Part shown: positions 1 to 8,734 of the stretch, piece by piece
How positions within the stretch are numbered: position 1 is the stretch's first letter
How the letters are laid out: each line of letters opens with the position of its first letter
Origin: Pseudaminobacter soli (ex Li et al. 2025)
GTDB lineage: Bacteria; Pseudomonadota; Alphaproteobacteria; Rhizobiales; Rhizobiaceae
Assembly: GCF_029892515.1 (NCBI RefSeq)
Contig: NZ_JARXVF010000001.1
Coordinates: 620,001 to 684,000 of the forward strand
Length of the DNA stretch: 64,000 nucleotides
Direction: 5' to 3'
The notes under the pieces: model-generated
Databases searched by the model: none
The model's input: the letters and a program-made list of their open reading frames with translations, nothing else
What the model was told of the DNA's origin: nothing
Translations under genes and position numbers: made by a program

Positions 1-1
1 G

Positions 2-943
2 GAAGTGGCCAAGGACATGTGGATGTATTGCGACCCGGACAATTACGATCTGCGCGTCGCACTTGCCGACCATCTCGGTATCGACAAGGACAATGTGGTG
101 ATCGGCGAAGGCATCGACGGCCTGCTGAGCCTGGCCGTACGCATGTTCGTTTCGCCGGGCGATGCGGTGGTCACCTCGCTTGGCGCCTATCCGACCTTCA
201 ATTTCCATGTCGCGGGCGTTGGTGGCAGGCTGGTGACGGTGCCTTACGAGAACGACCGCGAAAGCCTCGACGGGCTGCTTGAAGCGGTGAAGCGCGAGAA
301 CGCGCCGCTGGTCTACCTGTCCAACCCCGACAATCCGATGGGCACCTGGTGGGAGACGGACGAACTCATTCGTTTCATGGACGCGCTGCCGGAAACCACG
401 ATGCTGATCCTCGACGAGGCCTATGGCGAGACGGCCCCGGCGGCAGCCCTTCCGCCGGTCGACGTCAATCGGCTCAACGTGCTGCGCATGCGCACCTTCT
501 CGAAGGCCTATGGCCTGGCGGGCATTCGCTGCGGCTATGCCTTTGCCGATGCCGAGGTCATCGCGAACGTCGAGAAGATCCGCAACCACTACGGCGTCAG
601 CCGCATGGCCCAGATCGCGGGCCTCGAGGCGCTGGCCGATCAGGACTATCTCGCCACCGTGGTTGCCAAGGTTGCCGCGGCACGCGACCGCATATCGGCA
701 ATCGCACGCGATAACGGCCTGACGCCCATCCCCTCGGCCACCAATTTCGTCACCATCGATTGCGGCGGCGATGCCGACTTTGCCATGAAGGTGATGCAGA
801 ACATGCTCGCGCGCGAGGTCTTCATCCGCAAGCCGATGGTTCCGGTACTGAACCGTTGCATCCGCGTCAGCGTCGGCCTCGACCACGAGATCGATATTTT
901 CGGCCAGGAACTGCCGCACGCACTCGCGGCAGCAAGAGCATAG
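2..943 (+). CDS. Class I/II PLP-dependent aminotransferase, 5' partial (HisC-like)
   Basis: The frame is open to the left edge, so the N-terminus is outside the window; about 313 codons are visible. It is a fold-type I aminotransferase. The asparagine-loop motif NPDNPMGT lies near visible residue 107, DEAY near 137, and the PLP Schiff-base lysine in TFSKAYGLAG near 167. A conserved arginine follows in CIRVSVG near the C-terminus. The family transfers amino groups from substrates such as histidinol phosphate or aromatic amino acids to 2-oxoglutarate in the cytoplasm. HisC-like proteins look closest, but no his genes are nearby, so the substrate is undecided. The gene converges on the minus-strand flavoprotein gene with a gap of only 23 bases. 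Confidence 0.85.
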   Translation, partial: EVAKDMWMYCDPDNYDLRVALADHLGIDKDNVVIGEGIDGLLSLAVRMFVSPGDAVVTSLGAYPTFNFHVAGVGGRLVTVPYENDRESLDGLLEAVKRENAPLVYLSNPDNPMGTWWETDELIRFMDALPETTMLILDEAYGETAPAAALPPVDVNRLNVLRMRTFSKAYGLAGIRCGYAFADAEVIANVEKIRNHYGVSRMAQIAGLEALADQDYLATVVAKVAAARDRISAIARDNGLTPIPSATNFVTIDCGGDADFAMKVMQNMLAREVFIRKPMVPVLNRCIRVSVGLDHEIDIFGQELPHALAAARA

Positions 944-966
944 GCGATTGCTTCCCTCTTCGGGGA

Positions 967-1857
967 TCAATGGTCCCGGAAGATCAGAGACTGATGTGTG
1001 CCAGCGCCAGCGGTGGCACCATCAGCGACGGAGATTGCCACCGAGGAAAAGCTCCGCGTGGCATCGCCACACGCAAACACACCCGAAACCGTGGTTTCCT
1101 TGGCCCCATTGGTCTGGATGAGCGAGCCGGCCGGCCCTTCTTCCAGCGCGCAGCCTAGCTGCGCGGCCAGCGGACTCGAGGGGCTGATCTTGCTCATGGT
1201 GAACAGCCCGGCAAGCTGGATAACCCGACCGTCACGCAGTTCGACATCGGCCTGCTCGCCGGAAATTTGTACGACCGGCTCACTCTCGATCTTCGCGCCT
1301 CGCCTCTGCAGCTGGGCAAGTTGTTCGGCGTCCGGTACAAAGGCCCCGTTGAGAAACAGGGTCGTCGGGCCCCAATCGGGCAGCATCATCGCGTGGTGCA
1401 TGGACATGTCCGAGACCGCGAGAACGCCGATCGGTCCCTGATCCAGCTCGTACCCATGGCAATAAGGGCAATGAAAGATGCTCTTGCCCCAGCGTTCGCG
1501 CAGGCCGGGCACATCCGGCAGTTCATCGGCAACGCCCGTCGCCAGAATGAGGCGCCGAGCATCAAAATCTCCATTCGCAACTGTCTGGGCGGAGAAGCCT
1601 TTGTCCGTTTTGCGGACCGCTTCGACCTGATCATCCACGAATTCGACCGTCGAATATGCGGCCAGTTGCGCCCGAGCGTCGGCAACGATGTCGCCCGGCG
1701 TGCGGCCGTCCTGGCCGAGAAAGCCATGCGATGTTGCCGCAAAGCGATTGCGGCGCTGGCCCGCATCGATCACCAGAATCTTGCGACGCGCGCGGGCGAG
1801 TTGAAGTGCGGCGGACAGCCCGGCATAGCTGCCGCCGACGATGATTGCATCGAACAT
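967..1857 (-). CDS. Thioredoxin-reductase-like FAD oxidoreductase with CPYCHGYE redox centre
   Basis: A 296-residue flavoprotein with an N-terminal FAD Rossmann motif (GGSYAGLSAA), an ATG motif (LILATGVADELP) and a C-terminal FAD motif (FACGDATR). The redox pair is C130 and C133 in CPYCHGYE, at the place where thioredoxin reductases carry CATC. The second nucleotide site, where NADPH reductases have GxGxxA, reads GVLAVSDMSMHHA and lacks that pattern, so NADPH use is doubtful. Dithiol oxidases of the GliT/HlmI/DepH kind share this fold and lack the NADPH site. ATG at 1857 is chosen because AAGGGA sits seven bases upstream; a GTG just before it is the alternative. The start overlaps the stop of the upstream Rrf2 gene by one base (TGATG), which implies translational coupling. 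Confidence 0.85.
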   Translation of the reverse strand: MFDAIIVGGSYAGLSAALQLARARRKILVIDAGQRRNRFAATSHGFLGQDGRTPGDIVADARAQLAAYSTVEFVDDQVEAVRKTDKGFSAQTVANGDFDARRLILATGVADELPDVPGLRERWGKSIFHCPYCHGYELDQGPIGVLAVSDMSMHHAMMLPDWGPTTLFLNGAFVPDAEQLAQLQRRGAKIESEPVVQISGEQADVELRDGRVIQLAGLFTMSKISPSSPLAAQLGCALEEGPAGSLIQTNGAKETTVSGVFACGDATRSFSSVAISVADGATAGAGTHQSLIFRDH

Positions 1858-2309
1858 CACAATTCCCTTTCAAGATTGCGCTTACGCGCAGCTACATGTT
1901 CGCGAAAATCATCAGCCAACTGGGCAAGGCTAACCGTTTTGAGCCGATCGATCAGCAAGGCCTCGGCCTCGGCAAAGGCCGTGGTGAGCGAGCGATTTAC
2001 GGTCTGCTCGACCAGGCATGAGGGGCTTTCCAGATGAATGCCCATGGCCATCAGTTGAGGCGCGCCGAGCGCGTCATAGATGTCCTTCAGCGTCACCGCC
2101 GATAGATCGCAAGCGATCTCCCAGCCGCCGCCATGGCCTTTGGCGGAGCGCACAAACCCGGCCTCACGCAGCCCGGCCATGGTGCGCCGCACGACGACGG
2201 GATTGGTCATCATGCAGCCCGCAAGCTCTTCGGATGTCATTGGCTGCCCTCGCTCAGCCATGTGCAACAGGGCGTGGAGGACTGCTGAAAGTCTGCTATC
2301 TCGTTTCAT
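1857..2309 (-). CDS. Rrf2 family transcriptional regulator
   Basis: A 150-residue winged-helix protein of the Rrf2 family. It begins MKRDSRLSAVLHALLHMAE and carries the recognition helix MTNPVVVRRTMAGLREAGFV and the wing GGGWEIACDLSAVTL. Only one cysteine (C98, in PSCLVEQ) lies in the sensor region where Fe-S members have three, so a single-thiol redox or non-redox sensor is more likely than a cluster. A longer frame reaches back to 2372, but ATG at 2309 matches the family N-terminus. There is no Shine-Dalgarno sequence at that ATG; a perfect palindrome and a TTGACA element lie directly upstream, which suggests leaderless translation and autoregulation. It is coupled to the downstream flavoprotein gene, its probable target. 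Confidence 0.88.
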   Translation of the reverse strand: MKRDSRLSAVLHALLHMAERGQPMTSEELAGCMMTNPVVVRRTMAGLREAGFVRSAKGHGGGWEIACDLSAVTLKDIYDALGAPQLMAMGIHLESPSCLVEQTVNRSLTTAFAEAEALLIDRLKTVSLAQLADDFREHVAARKRNLEREL

Positions 2310-2345
2310 GTAACTATGAATGTTACATAATCCGAGGCGTGTCAA
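2308..2345 (-). promoter_or_regulatory. Promoter and palindromic operator of the Rrf2 gene
   Basis: ATGTAAC (2308-2314) and GTTACAT (2322-2328) form a perfect 7-base inverted repeat with a 7-base spacer. On the minus strand a consensus -35 TTGACA lies at 2345-2340. The -10 is weak, around 2322-2316, inside the palindrome. The right arm touches the Rrf2 ATG (2309-2307), so the transcript would start at or next to the start codon. Binding by the Rrf2 protein itself is inferred from position. Confidence 0.6.
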
Positions 2346-2390
2346 GCTAGCAACGACAGAGGTTCTAGCCACGCGGACTCCTCTTGAATT

Positions 2391-2410
2391 AATTGAACGT
2401 TCGTTTTATT
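2391..2410. promoter_or_regulatory. Candidate TetR operator upstream of the leucine-degradation operon
   Basis: A 20-base imperfect palindrome centred on AACG-TT-CGTT (7 of 10 arm positions match) lies 22 bases before the TetR gene. The position fits autoregulation of the regulator and the overlapping ivd-mcc operon. No protein-specific consensus is claimed. Confidence 0.45.
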
Positions 2411-2431
2411 CTCCGCATATGAGGAGAGACC

Positions 2432-3061
2432 ATGGCACGCACCACGGGATCTGACGGCGGCAGGACGGAGGCGGCAATCCGCGAGGCGGCGATCAACCTC
2501 ATCGCGCGCTATGGCTACGAAGCCGTTTCGATGCGTCAGCTCGCCGCCGAAGTGGGCGTGCAGGCGGCTGCCCTCTACCGGTACTTTCCCACTAAGGAAG
2601 ACCTGCTTTTCACACTGATGCGCGAGCACATGGAAGGTCTGCTCGCCGCATGGGATGCGGCCCGCCCGGCGGACGCCGATCCACGTGCGCGCCTTGCCGC
2701 CTTTGTGCGCAACCACATCCGGTTTCACGTCGAAAGACGGCACTCGACCCACGTCTCCAACATGGAGTTGCGCAGCCTTTCGCGCGATAATCTGACCCAG
2801 ATCCTGCGGCTGCGAACATCCTATGAAAAGGAGCTGCGGCAGATCCTGCGCGACGGCGCCGAGGCCGGCCTGTTGGTGATCGACGACATCGGCCTGACGG
2901 CCATCGCCATTATCCAGATGATCACCGGGGTGATCGTCTGGTTTCGTCCCGACGAGCGGCTGTCCGTCGAGGAAGTCGCTGAAACCTATCTTGCAATGAC
3001 TATGCGCCTGACCGGCGCCGAAATGCCCAGGGAGGTGCAACATGTACACGCACACGCTTGA
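2432..3061 (+). CDS. TetR/AcrR family regulator of the leucine-degradation operon
   Basis: A 209-residue TetR-type regulator. The N-terminal three-helix DNA-binding domain occupies residues ~12-60, with the signature [22 protein letters not shown]; the rest is a helical ligand-binding domain of the TetR C-terminal type. The start has the purine-rich site GAGGAGAG just upstream. The 3' end overlaps the isovaleryl-CoA dehydrogenase gene by 20 bases, so the two are co-transcribed and it probably controls the operon. The ligand would most simply be an acyl-CoA of leucine breakdown, but that is inference; no residue shown here identifies it. Confidence 0.88.
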   Translation: MARTTGSDGGRTEAAIREAAINLIARYGYEAVSMRQLAAEVGVQAAALYRYFPTKEDLLFTLMREHMEGLLAAWDAARPADADPRARLAAFVRNHIRFHVERRHSTHVSNMELRSLSRDNLTQILRLRTSYEKELRQILRDGAEAGLLVIDDIGLTAIAIIQMITGVIVWFRPDERLSVEEVAETYLAMTMRLTGAEMPREVQHVHAHA

Positions 3062-4205
3062 TTTCGGGCATGGCGAAGACATCGACGCGCTGCGCGACAT
3101 GGTGCGCCGTTTCTCGCAGGAGAAGATCGCGCCCCTTGCCGCCGAAATCGACCGCTCCAACCAGTTTCCCGCGCATCTGTGGGCCGAGCTTGGCGCGCTG
3201 GGGCTGCTCGGCATAACGGCCGATCCGGATTTTGGCGGCAGCGGCATGGGCTATCTGGCGCATGTGGTGGCGATGGAGGAGATTTCGCGTGCGTCTGCCT
3301 CGGTCGGCCTTTCCTACGGCGCCCATTCCAATCTCTGCGTCAACCAGATCAACCGCTGGGGGACGCCCGCGCAGAAGGAAAAATACCTGCCGGCGCTCTG
3401 CTCGGGCGGAATGGTCGGGGCGCTGGCCATGTCGGAGCCGGGTTCTGGTTCAGATGTCGTGTCGATGCGCCTGAGGGCAGACAAGCGCAATGACCGCTTC
3501 GTGCTAAACGGCAACAAGATGTGGATCACAAACGGCCCTGATGCCGATACATTGGTCGTCTACGCCAAGACCGAACCCACAATGGGCTCGCGCGGCATTA
3601 CCGCTTTCATCATCGAGAAGAGCATGAAGGGCTTCTCCGTGGCGCAGAAGCTGGACAAACTCGGTATGCGCGGCTCCAACACAGGCGAGCTCGTTTTCGA
3701 GGATGTCGAGGTGCCGTTCGATAACGTCCTTGGAGAGGAGGGACGCGGCGTCGAGGTGCTGATGTCGGGGCTGGACTATGAACGAACCGTTCTGGCCGGC
3801 GGCCCACTAGGCATCATGTCGGCATGCCTGGATGTGGCCGTGCCTTACGTGCAAACCCGGCGTCAGTTCGGGCAGGCCATCGGCGATTTCCAGCTCGTGC
3901 AGGGCAAGCTTGCCGACATGTATGCGACGATGAATGCCAGCCGCGCCTATGTCTACGCCGTGGCTTCGGCCTGTGATCGCGGCCAGACCACCCGCAAGGA
4001 CGCCGCCGGCTGCATTCTCTATGCCGCGGAAAACGCCACGCAGATGTCGCTGGATGCGATCCAGCTTCTTGGCGGCAACGGCTACATCAACGACTATCCG
4101 ACCGGACGACTGCTGCGCGACGCCAAGCTCTACGAGATCGGCGCCGGCACCAGCGAAATCCGCCGCTGGCTGATCGGCCGCGAGATCATGGGGGAAAGCG
4201 TTTAA
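3042..4205 (+). CDS. ivd: Isovaleryl-CoA dehydrogenase
   Basis: A 387-residue FAD acyl-CoA dehydrogenase of leucine catabolism, oxidising isovaleryl-CoA to 3-methylcrotonyl-CoA and passing electrons to ETF. Visible features are the N-terminal helical domain, the FAD-contact block [12 protein letters not shown] (residues ~127-138) with KMWITNG (159-165), and the C-terminal block [13 protein letters not shown]. The catalytic base is placed at E247 in [15 protein letters not shown], the position that marks isovaleryl-CoA dehydrogenases, unlike short/medium-chain enzymes whose glutamate lies near the C-terminus. A strong GGGAGGTG ribosome site lies inside the end of the TetR gene, and mccB follows immediately. 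The electron acceptor chain is represented by ETF-QO at 16.1-17.7 kb. Confidence 0.95.
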   Translation: MYTHTLDFGHGEDIDALRDMVRRFSQEKIAPLAAEIDRSNQFPAHLWAELGALGLLGITADPDFGGSGMGYLAHVVAMEEISRASASVGLSYGAHSNLCVNQINRWGTPAQKEKYLPALCSGGMVGALAMSEPGSGSDVVSMRLRADKRNDRFVLNGNKMWITNGPDADTLVVYAKTEPTMGSRGITAFIIEKSMKGFSVAQKLDKLGMRGSNTGELVFEDVEVPFDNVLGEEGRGVEVLMSGLDYERTVLAGGPLGIMSACLDVAVPYVQTRRQFGQAIGDFQLVQGKLADMYATMNASRAYVYAVASACDRGQTTRKDAAGCILYAAENATQMSLDAIQLLGGNGYINDYPTGRLLRDAKLYEIGAGTSEIRRWLIGREIMGESV

Positions 4206-5813
4206 ATGCCTGTCATCCAGTCCCAGCTTTCGACCGCCTCCGACACCTTCAAGGCCAATGCCGAGCATATGCGGGCGCTGGTGGCCGACATGGCCGACAA
4301 GGCCGCAACCGTCGAGCGCGGCGGTTCGGAGGAAGCGCGCAAGCGCCATACCTCGCGCGGCAAGCTTCTGCCACGCCAGCGTCTGGCCCAGCTTCTCGAT
4401 GCCGGCTCGCCCTTTCTAGAGATCGGCCAGTTCGCAGCCTGGAACATGTATGGCAGCGACATATCTTCTGCCGGCATGATCGCCGGCATCGGCCGCGTCG
4501 AGGGCCGCGAGGTGATGGTGGTGGTGAACGACGCCACTGTGAAGGGCGGCACCTACTATCCGGTGACGGTGAAGAAGCATCTGCGGGCGCAGGAAATCGC
4601 CATGCAGAACGACCTGCCCTGCGTCTATCTGGTCGATTCCGGCGGCGCGAATCTGCCCAACCAAGACGAGGTTTTCCCCGACCGCGAGCATTTCGGCCGC
4701 ATCTTCTACAATCAGGCCAACATGTCGGCGGCCGGCATTCCGCAGATCGCCTGCGTCATGGGCTCCTGCACGGCAGGCGGCGCCTATGTGCCGGCTATGT
4801 CGGACGAGACGATCATGGTTCGCAACCAGGCGACCATCTTCCTCGGCGGTCCGCCGCTGGTGAAGGCGGCCACCGGCGAGGACGTGACAGCTGAGGAACT
4901 TGGCGGCGCGGACGTGCACACGCGGCTTTCGGGCGTTGCCGATCACTATGCGATGGATGACGCACACGCGCTCGCCATCACCCGCCAGATCGTCAGAAAC
5001 TTGAATCGAAAGAAGGCGATAGGGCTCGATCTGAAGAAACCGATTCCGCCGCTTTACGCGCCGGATGAAATCTACGGCGTCGTGCCGACCGACACACGCA
5101 AGCCATACGACGTGCGCGAGATCATCGCCCGCATCGTCGACGGCTCCGAGTTCGACGAGTTCAAGCAGAACTACGGCACGACGCTGGTTACCGGCTTTGC
5201 CCATCTCCATGGCATGCCGGTGGGCATACTCGGCAACAACGGCGTGCTGTTTTCCGAAAGCGCGCTGAAGGGCGCGCATTTTATCGAGCTGTGCTGCCAG
5301 CGCAAGATCCCGCTGATCTTCCTGCAGAACATCACCGGCTTCATGGTGGGGGCGAAATACGAAGCCGGCGGCATTGCCAAGGATGGCGCCAAGCTTGTCA
5401 CCGCAGTGGCGACCGCCCAGGTGCCGAAGCTCACCGTCATCGTCGGCGGCTCCTTCGGGGCGGGCAACTACGGCATGTGCGGACGCGCCTATTCGCCCCG
5501 CTTCCTCTGGATGTGGCCGAATGCGCGCATCTCGGTCATGGGCGGCGAGCAGGCGGCGACCGTGCTTGCCATGGTCAAGCGCGAAGGCATCGAGCGCAAG
5601 GGCGGCACCTGGAGCACCGAGGAAGAGGCCGCGTTCCGCGCGCCGATCCTCGAAAAATACGAGCGCGAGGGCCACCCGCTCTATTCCTCGGCACGGCTGT
5701 GGGACGATGGTATCATCGATCCAGCAAGGACCCGCGACGTGCTCGCACTCAGCCTTTCGGCTGCACTTAACGCGCCGATCGAGGACACTAAGTTCGGCGT
5801 ATTCAGAATGTAG
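4206..5813 (+). CDS. mccB: Methylcrotonyl-CoA carboxylase, carboxyltransferase (beta) subunit
   Basis: A 535-residue acetyl-CoA carboxyltransferase-type protein, the normal length for the MCC beta subunit. The N-terminal half has [21 protein letters not shown] and the oxyanion region [14 protein letters not shown] followed by [16 protein letters not shown]. The C-terminal half has [19 protein letters not shown] and [16 protein letters not shown], both characteristic of MCC rather than propionyl-CoA carboxylase. It transfers carboxylate from biotin on the alpha subunit to 3-methylcrotonyl-CoA, giving 3-methylglutaconyl-CoA. Its ATG comes right after the ivd stop. Seventy bases separate it from the VOC gene, so the usual beta-alpha adjacency is interrupted. 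Confidence 0.95.
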   Translation: MPVIQSQLSTASDTFKANAEHMRALVADMADKAATVERGGSEEARKRHTSRGKLLPRQRLAQLLDAGSPFLEIGQFAAWNMYGSDISSAGMIAGIGRVEGREVMVVVNDATVKGGTYYPVTVKKHLRAQEIAMQNDLPCVYLVDSGGANLPNQDEVFPDREHFGRIFYNQANMSAAGIPQIACVMGSCTAGGAYVPAMSDETIMVRNQATIFLGGPPLVKAATGEDVTAEELGGADVHTRLSGVADHYAMDDAHALAITRQIVRNLNRKKAIGLDLKKPIPPLYAPDEIYGVVPTDTRKPYDVREIIARIVDGSEFDEFKQNYGTTLVTGFAHLHGMPVGILGNNGVLFSESALKGAHFIELCCQRKIPLIFLQNITGFMVGAKYEAGGIAKDGAKLVTAVATAQVPKLTVIVGGSFGAGNYGMCGRAYSPRFLWMWPNARISVMGGEQAATVLAMVKREGIERKGGTWSTEEEAAFRAPILEKYEREGHPLYSSARLWDDGIIDPARTRDVLALSLSAALNAPIEDTKFGVFRM

Positions 5814-5883
5814 GGGTCACCTACAGCGCACGCCGGGGGCAACCGCAGCTAGGAACTCAACGCAATGACGAAGGGAGCCTGAC

Positions 5884-6651
5884 ATGCCTGCAAATCCAAG
5901 CAAATTCGTCTGGTACGAGCTGATGACCAGCGATGTCGATTCAGCTGAGAACTTCTACAAGACTGTCGTGGGGTGGAAGTCCGAACAGTGGGGTGGCGGA
6001 GACGAAATGCACTACGTCATCCTGAAGGCCGGCGACGCGAGCGTTGCGGGCCTTATGGCGATCCCCGACGAGGCGGCGGGCATGAATCCGGCCTGGGTAG
6101 GCTACATCTATGCTGCCGATGTCGATGCCGCGACGGAGAGTGTCCGGAAAGATGGCGGCAAGGTGTTTCGGGCACCGGCCGACATCCCCGAAGTCGGCCG
6201 CTTCTCGGTCGTCGCCGACCCGCAGGGCGCGGTATTCATGCTGTTCACGCCGAAGGGCGAAGGGGGGGCGCCCGCTGCACCCATGGCCCCCGGCCATATC
6301 GGCTGGCATGAACTCATGGCCGCGGAATGGAAGAGCGCCTTCGATTTCTATTCGAAGCAGTTTCACTGGTCCAAAGGTGATGCGGTCGATATGGGGCCGA
6401 TGGGCACCTACCAGCTATTTGCTGCAGGCGGCGACGCCATCGGCGGCATGATGACCAAGCCGCCACAAATCCCGTCGCCCTACTGGCTCTACTATTTCAA
6501 CGTCGGCGACATCGATGAGGCCGCCGAACGTATCGCCAAGAACAACGGGAAGGTCGTGATGGGGCCGATGGAGGTCCCGGGCGGCTCCTGGGTGCTCCAG
6601 GCCACGGACCCGCAAGGCGCTCTGTTCGCGCTGGTCGGCAGCCGCAAGTAA
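5884..6651 (+). CDS. Two-domain VOC (glyoxalase/dioxygenase superfamily) protein
   Basis: A 255-residue protein with two tandem vicinal-oxygen-chelate modules, residues ~5-125 (KFVWYELMTSDVDSAENFY ... PQGAVFMLF) and ~138-253 (IGWHELMAAEWKSAFDFY ... PQGALFALV), linked by a Gly/Ala/Pro stretch. The HEL near residue 143 resembles a metal-binding position of VOC enzymes, while the matching place in the first half is YEL. The substrate is unknown; this type is common in actinobacteria and rhizobia and usually annotated as glyoxalase/bleomycin-resistance-like. A GGGAG ribosome site precedes the ATG. It lies inside the leucine operon between the two MCC subunits on the same strand, so a role with reactive intermediates of that pathway is possible but unproven. 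Confidence 0.85.
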   Translation: MPANPSKFVWYELMTSDVDSAENFYKTVVGWKSEQWGGGDEMHYVILKAGDASVAGLMAIPDEAAGMNPAWVGYIYAADVDAATESVRKDGGKVFRAPADIPEVGRFSVVADPQGAVFMLFTPKGEGGAPAAPMAPGHIGWHELMAAEWKSAFDFYSKQFHWSKGDAVDMGPMGTYQLFAAGGDAIGGMMTKPPQIPSPYWLYYFNVGDIDEAAERIAKNNGKVVMGPMEVPGGSWVLQATDPQGALFALVGSRK

Positions 6652-6686
6652 CCGGCACCGCGCCGAGAGTATCAAATGGAGGATGA

Positions 6687-8642
6687 ATGTTCTCGAAAAT
6701 CCTGATCGCCAACCGCGGTGAGATTGCCGTTCGCGTCATTCGCACCGCGCGGCGTATGGGCGTTCGCACGGTCGCTGTCTACTCCGATGCCGATGCGAAT
6801 GCGCTCCATGTGGCGATGGCCGATGAGGCGGTGCATATCGGCGCCTCGCCGGTGGGCGAAAGCTATCTGCGCGGCGACAGGATCATCGAGGCGGCAAAGG
6901 CAACCGGAGCCGAGGCGATCCACCCCGGCTACGGGTTCCTGTCGGAGAATCCCGACTTCGTCGATCAGGTCGTTGCGGCCGGGCTGGTGTTCATTGGCCC
7001 GTCTGCCGCCTCGATCCGCGCCATGGGCCTGAAGGATGCCGCCAAGCGCCTGATGGAAAATGCCGGCGTGCCGGTGGTGCCGGGCTATCATGGCGAAGCG
7101 CAGGACATCGTCGTGCTTGCCTCCAAGGCGCGCGAGATCGGCTATCCGGTTCTGATCAAGGCGCGCGCGGGCGGTGGCGGCAAGGGCATGCGCAGGGTGG
7201 AGCATCCGGACGATTTTCCGGATGCTCTCTCGGGTGCGCGGCGCGAGGCCAAGGCCGCATTCGGCGACGACCGCGTGCTAGTGGAAAAGTATGTAGAAAA
7301 GCCGCGCCATATCGAGGTGCAGGTTTTTGGCGACAATTTCGGTAATGCCGTCCACCTGTTCGAGCGCGATTGCTCGGCTCAACGGCGGCATCAGAAGGTC
7401 ATCGAGGAGGCCCCTGCCCCCGGCATGACGGCAGGGATGCGCAAGGCCATGACCGACGCGGCTGTGAAGGCAGCCAAGGCGATCTCCTATTCCGGTGCCG
7501 GCACCATCGAGTTCATCGTCGACGCCTCGGATGGGCTCAGGCCCGACCGCTTCTGGTTCATGGAAATGAACACCCGCCTGCAGGTGGAGCACCCGGTGAC
7601 CGAGATGATCACCGGCGTCGACCTTGTGGAATGGCAACTGCGCGTGGCGGCCGGCGAAAAGCTGCCGAAGAGCCAGGAAGAGATCGCGCTTTCCGGCCAC
7701 GCCTTCGAGGCCCGCATCTATGCCGAAGACCCTCAGCGCGATTTCCTGCCGGCCATCGGCACCCTGCATCACCTGAGCTTTCCAGCCCAAGCGCCAGCCG
7801 GTTCGGCGATGCGTATCGAAACCGGCGTGCGGCAGGGCGATGCCATCTCACCCTATTACGATCCGATGATCGCCAAGCTGGTGGTCCATGCCGAGGACCG
7901 GCATCCGGCTCTCCACGCGCTGGCGACAGCGTTGAAGAACACCGAAATCGCCGGCTCAGTCACCAATATCGGTTTCCTTGCCGCGCTGGCGCAGGACGCC
8001 GACTTTGCCGCAGGCGATGTCGACACCGGACTGATCGGTCGCAAGCAGGTGGCGTTGACGGAGACGCCGCAGCCAGACGCTACCATTGTTGCTCGGGCCG
8101 CACTGGCGGCTTCCGGGATGAATAGCGTCTCGTCCGACGATCCCTGGGCGTCGCTTACCGGCTACAGCCATTTTCATCCGATCGAACGCCAGGTTTCGCT
8201 TCATCGCGGCGCGAAAGAACTGAAGGCGAGCGTAGCGGCTGAGGGCAACGGGCGTTACGCGGTACGTCTCGAAGGATTCCCGTCAGTCGCCCTCACCCAG
8301 GCAGATCTTGCAGGCACCGTCGCCTGGCCGGGCCATGTCGCGGTCTTCGCCGCCGGCATAGCCTATACATTCACGGTCCCCGATCCTTTCGCGAGCGCTG
8401 CCGAAGCCGAGGCGGGCGCTGGCAGCATGCGGGCGCCGATGCCGGGCCTGGTCAAGCTGGTGCGCGCAGCCCAGGGCGACGCGGTCAAGAAGGGTCAGCC
8501 CTTGCTGATCCTGGAGGCGATGAAGATGGAACACACCATCGCCGCACAGCATGACGGCATCATCGCCGACATCGCTCTCGAGGGCGCGCAGGTGACCGAC
8601 GGCACCGTACTGGTGAGATTTGTGGAAGAGGTCAGCGCCTGA
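6687..8642 (+). CDS. mccA: Methylcrotonyl-CoA carboxylase, biotin carboxylase/carrier (alpha) subunit
   Basis: A 651-residue biotin-dependent carboxylase subunit. The biotin carboxylase domain fills residues ~1-445, with the N-lobe start FSKILIANRGEIAVRVIRTA, the glycine-rich ATP loop KARAGGGGKGMR, the RDCSAQRRHQKVIEEAP segment and EMNTRLQVEHPVTEM. A linker domain follows, and the C-terminal biotinyl domain carries EAMKMEH with the biotinylated lysine at K613. It carboxylates its own biotin using ATP and bicarbonate and hands the carboxylate to MccB. The start has GGAGG six bases upstream. It is the last gene of the operon; no methylglutaconyl-CoA hydratase or HMG-CoA lyase gene follows, and the next gene is convergent. 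Confidence 0.95.
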   Translation: MFSKILIANRGEIAVRVIRTARRMGVRTVAVYSDADANALHVAMADEAVHIGASPVGESYLRGDRIIEAAKATGAEAIHPGYGFLSENPDFVDQVVAAGLVFIGPSAASIRAMGLKDAAKRLMENAGVPVVPGYHGEAQDIVVLASKAREIGYPVLIKARAGGGGKGMRRVEHPDDFPDALSGARREAKAAFGDDRVLVEKYVEKPRHIEVQVFGDNFGNAVHLFERDCSAQRRHQKVIEEAPAPGMTAGMRKAMTDAAVKAAKAISYSGAGTIEFIVDASDGLRPDRFWFMEMNTRLQVEHPVTEMITGVDLVEWQLRVAAGEKLPKSQEEIALSGHAFEARIYAEDPQRDFLPAIGTLHHLSFPAQAPAGSAMRIETGVRQGDAISPYYDPMIAKLVVHAEDRHPALHALATALKNTEIAGSVTNIGFLAALAQDADFAAGDVDTGLIGRKQVALTETPQPDATIVARAALAASGMNSVSSDDPWASLTGYSHFHPIERQVSLHRGAKELKASVAAEGNGRYAVRLEGFPSVALTQADLAGTVAWPGHVAVFAAGIAYTFTVPDPFASAAEAEAGAGSMRAPMPGLVKLVRAAQGDAVKKGQPLLILEAMKMEHTIAAQHDGIIADIALEGAQVTDGTVLVRFVEEVSA

Positions 8643-8681
8643 GCGGCGCCTTCAGACAAAGGTTCAGCCTTTAAAACGAAA

Positions 8682-8704
8682 ATGGCCGGGACAAGCCCGG
8701 CCAT
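8682..8704 (-). terminator. Rho-independent terminator between mccA and the ABC binding-protein gene
   Basis: ATGGCCGGG (8682-8690) pairs perfectly with CCCGGCCAT (8696-8704) around a 5-base loop. On the minus strand the stem is followed by a T-rich run (8681-8671), so it best serves the minus-strand gene ending at 8735; it may also stop mccA transcription. Confidence 0.7.
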
Positions 8705-8734
8705 CGTGTCAACTCGCCAGAAGCGAGATCGATA

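Noticed and set aside
4416-5675. A 419-codon minus-strand frame opposite mccB
   Set aside because: It is the antisense shadow of a conserved carboxyltransferase gene and no family is recognised.
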